Positions 23,601 through 31,142 of a stretch of 59,009 nt of DNA are shown here, piece by piece. Every line of letters starts with the position of its first letter. Position 1 is the stretch's first letter. A model generated the notes under the pieces. The model ran no database searches. It was not told the DNA's origin and worked only from the letters and a program-made list of their open reading frames with translations. Made by a program: the position numbers and the translations under genes. The stretch comes from Streptomyces cellostaticus (GTDB lineage Bacteria > Actinomycetota > Actinomycetes > Streptomycetales > Streptomycetaceae), in assembly GCF_023630175.1 (NCBI RefSeq), contig NZ_JALLIN010000046.1, positions 1 through 59,009 of the forward strand, written 5' to 3'.

Positions 23601-26380
23601 GGCGTCCACGCCCCGGCGGCGGCGCCGAGGTGGAGGTGTTCACCGTCGTCGGCGGCGAGGAGAACCCGCACGCCACCGCCACGGTCGCCGCCGACCGCGA
23701 GGCACTCGTACCGGTCTCCGGACTGGCCGAGCTCGACGCCGCGCAGGCACCCGCCGGGCAGCGTGTCGACGACGAGGACATCTACACCGACCTGGCCTCC
23801 GTCGGCCGCCCCGCCGGACCCCGCATGCGGCTGCTCCGGCACGTCACCCGGCACGGCGACGGCCTGGTCTCCGGCGAGCTGACCGGCCGCGACGCCACCG
23901 CCGTCGAACACGTCCCGGCGGAGCTGCTGGAGGCCGCCGCCCAGGCGCTGGTCGTGCTCGACCCCGAGGGCCCGGTCTTCGTGCCCCGCGCGATCGCCTC
24001 CGTGCGGCACTTCCGCAAGCCGCGCGGTGCGAACCTGCGCGTCCTGGCCAGGATCCGCTGCGAGCAGGACCGCCGCCTGGCCGACGTGCTGCTGCTGGAG
24101 AACGGCGACCCGGTCGCCGAACTCCTCGGCGTCCGCCTGGCCCGCCCCGACGACCGCACCGGCCGCCGCCGCTTCCTGCACCGCCCCGAGTGGATCCGGC
24201 GGGCCCTGCCCGCCGGCGGGGCCGCGCCCGCCGAACGGCACGTCGTGCTGCTCGACCCGGCCGCCGCCCGCGCCGCCGAACTCGCCGGCGAACCCGGCCT
24301 GCGGGTCACCTGGCTCGCCGACCCCGCCGAGCTCAAGGCCGTCCTCGACGACCCGACCGTCACCGACGTCGTCCGCCTCTGGCGCACCAGGCCCGGTGGG
24401 ATGTCCGTGGACCGGCTGCGCGCCGAGTCCGAGGAGAACTACCGCGAACTGCTCGCCACGGTCGGTGTCCTGGACGCGGCCGGGCTGTCCCGGCCGCCGC
24501 GGCTGTGGCTGGTCACCCAGGGCGCCCAGGCGCTGCCGGGCGACCCGGCGGGCGACGGCGGACACCTCGCGGCCGCCACCCTGTGGGGCTTCGGCCGGGT
24601 GCTGCTCACCGAGTACCCGCAGTTGCGCGCCACCCTGGTGGACCTCGCCCCCGGCAGCGGCCTGACCCCGCTGCTGGAGGAGTGGCGCACCGAGCCCGCC
24701 GGCGAGTACCAGGTCGCCTACCGGTCCGGCCGCCGCTACGTCCGCCGGCTGCTCTCCGGCGACGAGGCGCTGAACTGGAGCGGCGACTTCGAACTGCGTG
24801 CCGCCGAGTCCGGCGACCTGTCCGACCTGGCGCCCGCCCCGGCCGCCGGCCGGGCGCCCGCCGAGGACGAGGTCCAGGTGCGCGTCCGCATGGTGGGCCT
24901 GACCGCCGAGGACGCCCGCACCGCCCTGGACACCGGCCGCGCCGACCGCGAGGACCACGAGGAGGAGGACGGCGAGGCCGCGCCGCCGCCCGTGCTCGGC
25001 CGCACCGCCCACGGCACGGTCCTGGCGGCGGCGCGGGGCACCGGCTTCGCACCCGGCGACGAGGTCCTGGTCCGCCACGACGGGACCTTCCGCTCCACGC
25101 TCACCCTGCCGGCGACGGCCGTCGTGCACGCCCCGGCGCCCGAACCCGGCGACGGCGCGACCCACTTCGGCCTCGACGAGACCGGCGAGGCACTGCGCAC
25201 CGCCCTCGCCGACCCCGCCGGCCCGGTCTGGGTGACCCTGCCCGAGGACCCGGCGGACCGGCGGCGGGAACCCGCCGGGCGGCAGCCGGCCGGCCTGCGC
25301 GCCGACCGCACCTACCTCGTCACCGGCGGCCTCGGCGGCCTCGGCCTCGCCACCGCCCGGAAGCTGGCCGACCTCGGCGCCCGGCACCTCACGCTGGTCA
25401 GCCGCAGCGGCAGGCCCGCTCCGGAGGCCGCGGAACTGCTCGCCGGCCTCGCCGGGGTGGCGGAGGTCGACGTCGTCCGCGCCGACCTCGGCCGCACCGA
25501 GGACGTCGCCCGGCTGGTGCGCCACATCGAGTCCGGACCGCACTGCCTGGGCGGCATCGTGCACGCCGCCGGCGGCTCCTACGACGAGCGGCTGATCTCC
25601 GAACTGACCTGGGAGTCCATCGAGGACCAGCTCGAGGCGAAGGCGTACGGCGGCTGGCTGCTCCACGAGGCCACCGAGAAGTCCTTCCCGGACCTGGAGT
25701 TCTTCGTCGTCTACTCCTCGGTCTCCTCGGTGCTCGGCGGCTTCGTCGCCCAGGGGCACTACGCCGCGGGCAACGCCGCACTCGACGGCCTCGCCGACTG
25801 GCGTGCCCGCCGGGGCCTGCCCGGACTCGCCCTCAACTGGAGTTCCTGGTCCCGGGTCGGCATGTCCTCCCGCATGAACGACGTCCTCATCCAGGAGCTG
25901 GAACGCGGCGGCGTCCACCTGTTCTCGCCGACCCGGGCCCTGAACACCCTGGTCAGCCTCTGGGACCAGCCGCGCGGCCAGCGCGTGGTGGGCGACTTCG
26001 ACTGGGACCGCTACATGGCGGGCCGGGTCACCGGCGACCTGTTCTTCGACCGTCTGGCCGGCCGGGCCCCCGAGGACGACGACGGGCTCGACGTCGCCGC
26101 CCTCGCCGCCCTGCCCCCGCAGGAGCGTGCCACGGCCGTCACCGCCGTGGTCCGGGAGAAGGTCGCCGCCGTTCTGCACCTCGAGGAGGGCGACGAACTG
26201 GATCCGAACACCGAGTTCGTGTCGCTGGGCCTGGACTCACTGATGGCCCAGCAGGTCAGGTCCGGTCTGGAGCAGGCCTTCCGGCTGCCCCTGCCGGCCT
26301 CCCTCACCCACGACCACCCGACGGTACGGCGGCTCGCCGGCTTCCTCGGCGAGCGGATCGTCCCGGCACCGGCCGCGTGA
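20660..26380 (+). CDS. Type I polyketide synthase, single module KS-AT-(DH-like)-KR-ACP
   Basis: 1906-residue modular PKS. The KS spans ~residues 15-440, with the active cysteine at ~183 in DTACSSSLVALHLA and histidines in EAHGTGTPLGDP and NLGHMEPASG. The AT spans ~540-870, with the active serine at ~624 in GHSIGEVVAAAVAG; the downstream HAFHSP motif (~723) predicts malonyl-CoA. Residues ~890-1170 resemble a dehydratase double hot-dog but lack the HxxxGxxxxP motif (LPAGAYVDLLLAA without the preceding His), so it is probably inactive. The KR has TGGLGGLGLATARKLADLGA near residue 1555 and catalytic Ser/Tyr in YSSVSSVLGG and GHYAAGNA. The C-terminal ACP serine is ~1860 in LGLDSLMAQQV. Predicted output is one malonyl extension reduced to a hydroxyl. 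The ATG at 20660 has TGAGGAG upstream. No thioesterase domain is present; a discrete TE is encoded at 29063. Confidence 0.95.
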   Translation: MPRTESEQAPEPVAIVGIGLRFPGGSGSPDEFDAFLREGRSGIGPIPRDRWDVEAFTPEGPDDKGKIIAKAGGFLDRIDLFDAGFFNISPKEARYMDPQQRLLLETAWQALEHAGIDPAPLRRGNGGVYIGASSIDYALELDSLPYEELDGHLASGITMFPLSGRLSYFLGWRGPSMSVDTACSSSLVALHLAVQALRAGESDIALCGGVNALHHPRIPVMFSNAQMLSPDGHCKTFDEAADGYARAEGCGIVVLKRLSDARRDGDRVLALVRGTAVGQDGDSAGLTVPNGPAQEKVIRAALETAHLGPEDISYVEAHGTGTPLGDPIEFGAIGDVFVDSHTKDRPVLVGSVKTNLGHMEPASGIVGVIKTVLQLRSGTVYPHVGLNTPSGRIPWDLYPLRVPTECEPWRAEVKRAVVNSFGFAGTIGAVVLEEAPGKTERVEPELPYAAPVFTVSAKSAGALREQAARYRRLLDDEPGLQVGALAYTANVARAHHPYRAAAPVADRAALARLLDRVAEAEHEGPTGIRKTAFMFTGQGSQYAGMGAALYAALPVFRAHVDECDRLFAGPLGRSVRELLLGTAADPDAIDRTEYTQPALFTLEYALAQQWMAWGVRPNVLIGHSIGEVVAAAVAGLFTLPDAVKLVAARARLMQAVRAEGGMAAVAAPAEEVAPLLEGRDDLALAAVNAPDQTVVSGATAALDEVTGILADRGFRVDRLTVSHAFHSPLMAEVYDDFRAALDGITFHEPRISLISNVTGRLARLREIGDADYWVRHIGEPVRFLDGIRAVAKRGRHALIEIGPQAALTALARRGVTVEDHVWLASLRRRDTTTATTLTALADYYAAGLGVSWAGYHDGYGTPAKVDLPTYAFQRKRYWLPSATPRRSAGGGSARHLLLGTEERFASGVREFTADFTAEELGALADLADGGRATLPAGAYVDLLLAAQDAVQGHARSAIRDLTLLAPLELPAETTLTLTTRWRPRPGGGAEVEVFTVVGGEENPHATATVAADREALVPVSGLAELDAAQAPAGQRVDDEDIYTDLASVGRPAGPRMRLLRHVTRHGDGLVSGELTGRDATAVEHVPAELLEAAAQALVVLDPEGPVFVPRAIASVRHFRKPRGANLRVLARIRCEQDRRLADVLLLENGDPVAELLGVRLARPDDRTGRRRFLHRPEWIRRALPAGGAAPAERHVVLLDPAAARAAELAGEPGLRVTWLADPAELKAVLDDPTVTDVVRLWRTRPGGMSVDRLRAESEENYRELLATVGVLDAAGLSRPPRLWLVTQGAQALPGDPAGDGGHLAAATLWGFGRVLLTEYPQLRATLVDLAPGSGLTPLLEEWRTEPAGEYQVAYRSGRRYVRRLLSGDEALNWSGDFELRAAESGDLSDLAPAPAAGRAPAEDEVQVRVRMVGLTAEDARTALDTGRADREDHEEEDGEAAPPPVLGRTAHGTVLAAARGTGFAPGDEVLVRHDGTFRSTLTLPATAVVHAPAPEPGDGATHFGLDETGEALRTALADPAGPVWVTLPEDPADRRREPAGRQPAGLRADRTYLVTGGLGGLGLATARKLADLGARHLTLVSRSGRPAPEAAELLAGLAGVAEVDVVRADLGRTEDVARLVRHIESGPHCLGGIVHAAGGSYDERLISELTWESIEDQLEAKAYGGWLLHEATEKSFPDLEFFVVYSSVSSVLGGFVAQGHYAAGNAALDGLADWRARRGLPGLALNWSSWSRVGMSSRMNDVLIQELERGGVHLFSPTRALNTLVSLWDQPRGQRVVGDFDWDRYMAGRVTGDLFFDRLAGRAPEDDDGLDVAALAALPPQERATAVTAVVREKVAAVLHLEEGDELDPNTEFVSLGLDSLMAQQVRSGLEQAFRLPLPASLTHDHPTVRRLAGFLGERIVPAPAA

Positions 26381-26402
26381 CGGACGACAAGGACGGACGA
26401 CC

Positions 26403-28016
26403 ATGACTGACATCTCCAGTGGCATACCGAGGGAGCGCTGGACGCTCCACCACTCCGCCCGTGCCCACGCCGGCAGCCGTCCGGACCACCCGGCGATCGT
26501 CTGCGAGGGCCGCGTCACCACCTACGAGAAGTTCCACCGGGACAGCAACCGCGCCGCGCACGCCCTGCGTGCCTGCGGGGTCCGGCGCGGCGACCGGATC
26601 GCCTACCTGGGCCGCGAGTCGGAGAACTACTACCTGGTGATGATCGCCTGCGCCAAGGCGGGCGCGGTCCTGGTACCGGTCAACTGGCGGCTCACGCCCG
26701 GCGAAGTGGACCACATCCTGCGCGACTCCGGCGCCGCCCTGATCTTCGTCGACGACGAGTTCTGGGACACCGTCGCCACGGTCCGCCACCAACTGCGCGG
26801 ACTGCGCAAGGTGATCCGCGTCGACGGCACCGACGCCGACGGCGAACCCGCCCGCGGCGCCGGACTGCCCGCCTGGGCCTCGAACCAGCCGGACACCGAC
26901 CTCACGCCGGGCACCGGACCCGACGACGCGGTCATCCAGATCTACACCAGCGGCACCACCGGTCTGCCCAAGGGCGCCGTCCTCGCCCACCGCAGCTTCT
27001 TCACCCTGCCGCACGCCAGCCGGGAGCGCGGCCTCGACTGGATCGACTGGCTGCCCGAGGACGTCGGCCTGATCTCCCTGCCGGGCTTCGGGGTCGCGGG
27101 CATCGGCTGGTTCCTGCACACCTTCAACGCCGGCGGCACCAACGTGATCATGCCGCAGTTCGACCCGCAGGAAGCGGTCCGGCTCATCCGCGCCCACCGG
27201 GTGACCACCACCTTCGCCGCACCGGCCATGCTGCAGGCGATGGCGGCCGAACGCGGCGCGGGACCCGAGGCGTTCACCTCCCTGCGCAAGATCGCCTACG
27301 GGGCGGCCCCGATGTCCGAGACGCTGCTCAAGCAGTGCCTGGAGACCTTCGGCTGCGAGTTCGCGCAGATCTACGCCAGCACGGAGACCGGCAGCGTGGC
27401 GGTCTGCCTGCCGCCCGAGGCGCACCATCCCGGCAGCACCGTGCTCACCTCGGTCGGCAAACCCTGCCCCGGCAACGAGATCAAGGTGATCGGGCCCGAC
27501 GGCGAGACCCTCCCGCCCGGCGCCATCGGCCAGATCTGCGTCCGCGCCCCGTCCCGGATGCTCGGCTACTGGAACCTGCCCGAGGCCACCGCCCGCACCC
27601 TGGTGGGGGAGTGGCTGCACATGGGCGACGCCGGCTACCTCGACGACGACGGCTATCTCCACCTGTGCGACCGGATCAACGACACGATCATCGTCGCCGG
27701 GCAGAACATCTACCCCGCGGAGGTGGAGAAGGCGCTCGCCGCGCACCCGGCCGTCGCCGACGCCGCCGTGGTCGGACTGCCCGACGAGCGCTGGGGGGAG
27801 AGCGTCCACGCGGTGGTCGTGCTGCGGCCCGGGACGAAGGCCACCCCGCGCGAGCTCCTGCTGTCGCTGCGCGGCCGGATCGCCGACTACAAGATCCCCG
27901 GCACCTACCACTTCGCCGACTCACTGCCCCGCAACCCCTCGGGCAAGATCCTGCGCCGCGCGGTACGCGAACAGCTCACGGCACCGGCGCGGAACCCGCT
28001 CGCGAGCACCGTATGA
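26403..28016 (+). CDS. AMP-dependent acyl-CoA/acyl-ACP ligase (ANL superfamily)
   Basis: 537-residue adenylate-forming enzyme. It activates a carboxylic acid with ATP and loads it on CoA or a carrier protein. The P-loop-like A3 motif is IYTSGTTGLPKGAVLAHRS, with YASTETGS (A5), GDAGYLDDDGYLHLCDR (A7/A8) and the C-terminal lysine in RNPSGKILRRAVREQL (A10). It starts 22 bp after the PKS and is in the same transcript. It may load the starter acid on the discrete ACP at 20349, or recycle a released acid. Substrate-pocket prediction needs an alignment. Confidence 0.93.
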   Translation: MTDISSGIPRERWTLHHSARAHAGSRPDHPAIVCEGRVTTYEKFHRDSNRAAHALRACGVRRGDRIAYLGRESENYYLVMIACAKAGAVLVPVNWRLTPGEVDHILRDSGAALIFVDDEFWDTVATVRHQLRGLRKVIRVDGTDADGEPARGAGLPAWASNQPDTDLTPGTGPDDAVIQIYTSGTTGLPKGAVLAHRSFFTLPHASRERGLDWIDWLPEDVGLISLPGFGVAGIGWFLHTFNAGGTNVIMPQFDPQEAVRLIRAHRVTTTFAAPAMLQAMAAERGAGPEAFTSLRKIAYGAAPMSETLLKQCLETFGCEFAQIYASTETGSVAVCLPPEAHHPGSTVLTSVGKPCPGNEIKVIGPDGETLPPGAIGQICVRAPSRMLGYWNLPEATARTLVGEWLHMGDAGYLDDDGYLHLCDRINDTIIVAGQNIYPAEVEKALAAHPAVADAAVVGLPDERWGESVHAVVVLRPGTKATPRELLLSLRGRIADYKIPGTYHFADSLPRNPSGKILRRAVREQLTAPARNPLASTV

Positions 28017-28064
28017 CACCCGTATGACACCGACCCGGCACCCCGTGCCCGAAAGGGACCTGAC

Positions 28065-29066
28065 ATGAGCACCGAGCCCCTGCGGATCGGCATCCTCCTT
28101 CCCACCCGGGAGCAGGCCATCAACGGCAGCTACGCGGCCGCGCCGCTGCTGGACTTCGCCCGGCAGGCGGAAGCGCTCGGCTTCGACTCGCTGTGGGCCG
28201 GGGACTCCCTCACCGCCCGCCCCCGCCTCGACCCGCTCGTCGTCCTGTCGGCCGCCGCGGCGGCCACCGAGCGCATCGCGGTCGGCACCGCGGCCCTCAC
28301 CCCCGCCCTGCGCCACCCGCTGATCGGCGCCAACATGGTCGCGAGTCTCAGCCATGTCGCCGCGGACCGGCTGATCCTGGGCCTCGGCTCGGGCTTCCCG
28401 ATGCCCGAGACCGAGGAGGAGTTCGCCTCGGTCGGCGCCTCCTTCCAGGGCCGGGTGGGCCGCCTGGACGAGATCACCGGGCTGTGGCGCACCGCCTGGC
28501 GCTCGGGCGAGGAAGGCGAGCCCGGTGACTTCCAGGGCAGGTTCTGGCAGGCCGAGCGCCTCGACCGGCTGCCCTCCCCGGCCGTCGCCGGCGGCCCCCC
28601 GCTGTGGCTGGCCGGCAGCGACACCCCGAAGGTCCTCGCCCGCGCCGCCACCCGCTACGACGGCTGGCTGCCGTTCCTGCCCGACGTCGAGGCCTACGGC
28701 CGCGCCCGCCGCCGTATCGCCGAACTCGCCGAGGAGGCGGGGCGGGGCGCCGGTGCCGTCACCCCCGCCCTGTACGCCACGGTCACCGTGAACAGCGACG
28801 AGTCGGCGGCCAGGGCCGAACTGGAGCACTACATCAGCCACTACTACGGCCGCTCCCTGGACCAGATGCGGGCCATCCAGGCCTACGCCTGGGGCAGCGC
28901 CGAGAAGTGCGCCGAGTGGCTGGGCGAGTACGTCCGGGCCGGCGCCCGGCACCTGGTCGTGCGGATCGGATCCCTCGACCCCGCACCGCAGTTGAAGGAG
29001 ATCGCCGAGGTGCTGCTGCCCGCGGTACGCGCCCTCGGCCCCACCGTTGGGAGCACCCAGTCGTGA
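28065..29066 (+). CDS. Luciferase-like (LLM class) flavin or F420-dependent oxidoreductase
   Basis: 333-residue TIM-barrel protein of the bacterial luciferase-like superfamily. It has the N-terminal LRIGILLPTREQ, ALGFDSLWAGDSL, the central TERIAVGTAALTPALRHPL and SHVAADRLILGLGSGFPMPE, and a C-terminal ARHLVVRIGSLDP. Members oxidise or reduce substrates with FMN or coenzyme F420. Translation is coupled to the thioesterase by a GTGA overlap, so it probably acts on a chain attached to the PKS line or just released. The precise reaction is unknown; the cofactor cannot be decided by eye. Confidence 0.87.
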   Translation: MSTEPLRIGILLPTREQAINGSYAAAPLLDFARQAEALGFDSLWAGDSLTARPRLDPLVVLSAAAAATERIAVGTAALTPALRHPLIGANMVASLSHVAADRLILGLGSGFPMPETEEEFASVGASFQGRVGRLDEITGLWRTAWRSGEEGEPGDFQGRFWQAERLDRLPSPAVAGGPPLWLAGSDTPKVLARAATRYDGWLPFLPDVEAYGRARRRIAELAEEAGRGAGAVTPALYATVTVNSDESAARAELEHYISHYYGRSLDQMRAIQAYAWGSAEKCAEWLGEYVRAGARHLVVRIGSLDPAPQLKEIAEVLLPAVRALGPTVGSTQS

Positions 29067-29863
29067 CCAGTGCCATCGCCGCCGTCGGCCAGGACATGTC
29101 CCGCGCGGGGCAGTGGTTCCACCCCGCGGAGCCCTCGCCCGACGCCACGATCCGGCTGTTCATGCTGCCGCACGCGGGCAGCGGGGCCATCATCTACCGC
29201 GACTGGGAGCGCCTGCTGCCGCCCGACATCGCCCCGCAGGCGGTGACCCTGCCCGGCCGGCACAACCGCCGTGAGGAGCAGACGTACGAGGAGTTCGAAC
29301 CGCTGCTCGAGGCGCTGCACGAGGCCGTGCTCGACGACCTCGACGACCGTCCGTTCGCCCTGTTCGGGCACTGCCTCGGCGCGCAGCTCGCGTTCCGGCT
29401 CACCATCCGGATGGAGGAGGAGGGCGGTCCCTCGCCGCTCATGGTCGGCACGTCCGGCTGGTCCCCCCAGGGCTTCTTCAAGCCCACCGAGGAGCAGAGC
29501 CGGATGCCCGAGCCGGAGATGGTCGAGTGGATCAAGAAGCTGGGCTCCTTCCCGGCGGAGATCTACGACAACCCCGAGATGCTCGCCCTCGTGGTGCCGG
29601 CGCTCCGCGCCGACCTGCGCGTCGCCGCCGACCACGACGACGACGGCGCCGGTGTCAACTGCCCGCTCGCCTCCTACGGCGGCCGCTCCGACCCGCTCCA
29701 GGAGCACCCGGACGCCATGTCCCACTGGGCCGGGCGCACCCCCACCTACCTGGGCCACAACGAGTACCCGGGCGGCCACTTCTACATCGACACCCACGCC
29801 CAGTCCGTCACCGCCCACTTCGCCCACCGGCTGCAGCGCATCGCCGCGACCCGGCCGGCCTGA
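29063..29863 (+). CDS. Type II thioesterase with cysteine nucleophile
   Basis: 266-residue alpha/beta-hydrolase of the RifR/GrsT editing thioesterase family. It has the N-terminal LFMLPHAGSGAIIYRDW, the nucleophile elbow GHCLGAQLAFRL and a C-terminal PGGHFYID with the catalytic histidine. The elbow carries Cys where this family normally has Ser (GHSMG). Cys in this position is known in some PKS/NRPS thioesterases and changes the balance between hydrolysis and transfer. The GTG at 29063 is chosen for the overlap with the oxidoreductase stop and the GGGAG upstream; an ATG at 29096 is the alternative. It probably releases or proofreads chains on the PKS or ACPs. Confidence 0.88.
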   Translation: MTSAIAAVGQDMSRAGQWFHPAEPSPDATIRLFMLPHAGSGAIIYRDWERLLPPDIAPQAVTLPGRHNRREEQTYEEFEPLLEALHEAVLDDLDDRPFALFGHCLGAQLAFRLTIRMEEEGGPSPLMVGTSGWSPQGFFKPTEEQSRMPEPEMVEWIKKLGSFPAEIYDNPEMLALVVPALRADLRVAADHDDDGAGVNCPLASYGGRSDPLQEHPDAMSHWAGRTPTYLGHNEYPGGHFYIDTHAQSVTAHFAHRLQRIAATRPA

Positions 29864-29878
29864 GCACCCGTTCCTCCA

Positions 29879-29907
29879 GGCAGCGGCCGACCGGGCCGGC
29901 CGCTGCC
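29879..29907 (+). terminator. Hairpin after the thioesterase gene
   Basis: A perfect 11-bp stem (29879-29889 with 29897-29907) with a 7-nt loop in the 97-bp gap before the first KASIII-like gene. It is a possible attenuator within the operon. Confidence 0.5.
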
Positions 29908-29960
29908 GCACGCGCTCGGAGCGAGCCGCGCCGGCGCCCCGAGAAGCGAGAGAGAAACAC

Positions 29961-30980
29961 ATGAAAGCACCTCACGACCTCTACATCGCCTCGGCCGCCG
30001 CCTGGGTGCCCGGCACGCGTCCACTGGGCGAGGCCGTCGCCGCCGGTCTCGTCGACGAGGAGCACCGGGGCCTCGGCTACGAGTCCATCGCGGTGGCCGA
30101 GGGCGTCTCCGGGCCCGAGATGGCGGTGCGCGCGGGGCGGCTGGCGCTGGAGCGGGCCGGGTCCGACGGCCACGAGGTGGGCCTGGTCCTGCACTCCTCG
30201 TGCGGTTATCAGGGTCACGACATGTGGCCGACGGCGTCGTACGTCGCCAACGGGACCGTGGGCCGCGCGGCGGCCGGCTTCGACGTCCAGCAGCGCTGCA
30301 ACGCCGGACTCGGCACGCTGTGGCTGGCCGCCGGGCAGATCGCCGCCGGCTTCACCGACGCGGTGCTGCTGACCACCGGGGACCAGTTCGCGCCGCCGTG
30401 GGTGGACCGCTGGAACGTGCAGCTCAACTTCATCTTCGCCGACGGCGGCAGCGCGCTGCTGCTGTCCCGGCGGAGCGGATTCGCCCGGGTGGTCTCGCTG
30501 TGCGTGGGCGCCGACAACTCGCTGGAACGCTGGAACCGCGGCCTGGAGCCGTTCGGCACCGCACCCGGCCGGGAGCTTCCGCTGCGGTTGCGCGAACGCG
30601 GGGTCCAGCACGCCGTCACCCCCGAGGCCGAGGGCTCCTGGCAGCGCTTCGAGGCCGGCCTGCTGGGCACCACGGCACGGGCCCTGGACGACGCCGGCGT
30701 CACCACCGAGGACATCTCCCGGGTCGTCGTACCGCACATCCACCGGGGCGAGTCCCCGGAGAACTACGAACTGCTCGGTTTCGCCGAGAAGCAGAGCACC
30801 TGGGACCTGGGCCGCCGGGTGGGCCACATGGGCGCCGGCGACCAGTTCCTCGGCCTCGAACACCTCGTCGCGCAGCGGTCCGTCGGCCCGGGCGACCTCG
30901 TCCTGCTGGTGGCCGCGGGTGAGGGCTTCAGCTTCTCCGCCGCCGTGGTCGAGATCCTCGACACCCCCGACTGGCAGTAG
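29961..30980 (+). CDS. KASIII-like acyltransferase, copy 1 (CerJ-type, non-canonical triad)
   Basis: 339-residue thiolase-fold protein of the FabH-like family. The cysteine nucleophile is C113 in QQRCNAGLGTLWLA, and the histidine equivalent to FabH PHQAN is H259 in VVPHIHRGES. The Asn of true KASIII (GNT) is replaced: the segment reads RVGHMGAGDQFLGLE, with Asp a few residues on. KASIII relatives with Cys-His-Asp, such as CerJ, transfer acyl groups to oxygen or similar nucleophiles instead of making C-C bonds. I infer acyl transfer or a specialised condensation on the PKS chain. The copy at 31143 is the same length and clearly a tandem duplicate, with long stretches nearly identical at the DNA level around 30040-30240. 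Confidence 0.85.
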   Translation: MKAPHDLYIASAAAWVPGTRPLGEAVAAGLVDEEHRGLGYESIAVAEGVSGPEMAVRAGRLALERAGSDGHEVGLVLHSSCGYQGHDMWPTASYVANGTVGRAAAGFDVQQRCNAGLGTLWLAAGQIAAGFTDAVLLTTGDQFAPPWVDRWNVQLNFIFADGGSALLLSRRSGFARVVSLCVGADNSLERWNRGLEPFGTAPGRELPLRLRERGVQHAVTPEAEGSWQRFEAGLLGTTARALDDAGVTTEDISRVVVPHIHRGESPENYELLGFAEKQSTWDLGRRVGHMGAGDQFLGLEHLVAQRSVGPGDLVLLVAAGEGFSFSAAVVEILDTPDWQ

Positions 30981-31016
30981 CGGGTTCCCCTGTGCCGCGG
31001 CCCGTCCGGCCGGCGC

Positions 31017-31048
31017 GTCAGCGCCGTGTCAGCGGGCTGCGGGACAGT
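31017..31048 (+). promoter_or_regulatory. SARP-type operator and promoter for KASIII-like copy 2
   Basis: GTCAG at 31017 and 31028, 11 bp apart. After 10 nt comes GACAGT (31043-31048) as the -10. The predicted leader is about 90 nt. Copy 1 has no operator of its own and relies on the PKS transcript, so the two copies may be expressed at different levels. Confidence 0.5.
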
Positions 31049-31142
31049 GGCCGTCCGACGCACACGGGAGACCGCCGCAGTCCGCGCGCAGGCGGGCAGG
31101 GCATGCCACCCCCTCACCCCTGAGCGAAGGTATCGAGAAGAC

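Noticed and set aside
20675..26179. 1834-residue minus-strand open frame opposite the PKS
   Set aside because: It mirrors the PKS codon bias on the other strand, has no domain or ribosome site, and the plus strand encodes unmistakable KS, AT, KR and ACP domains.
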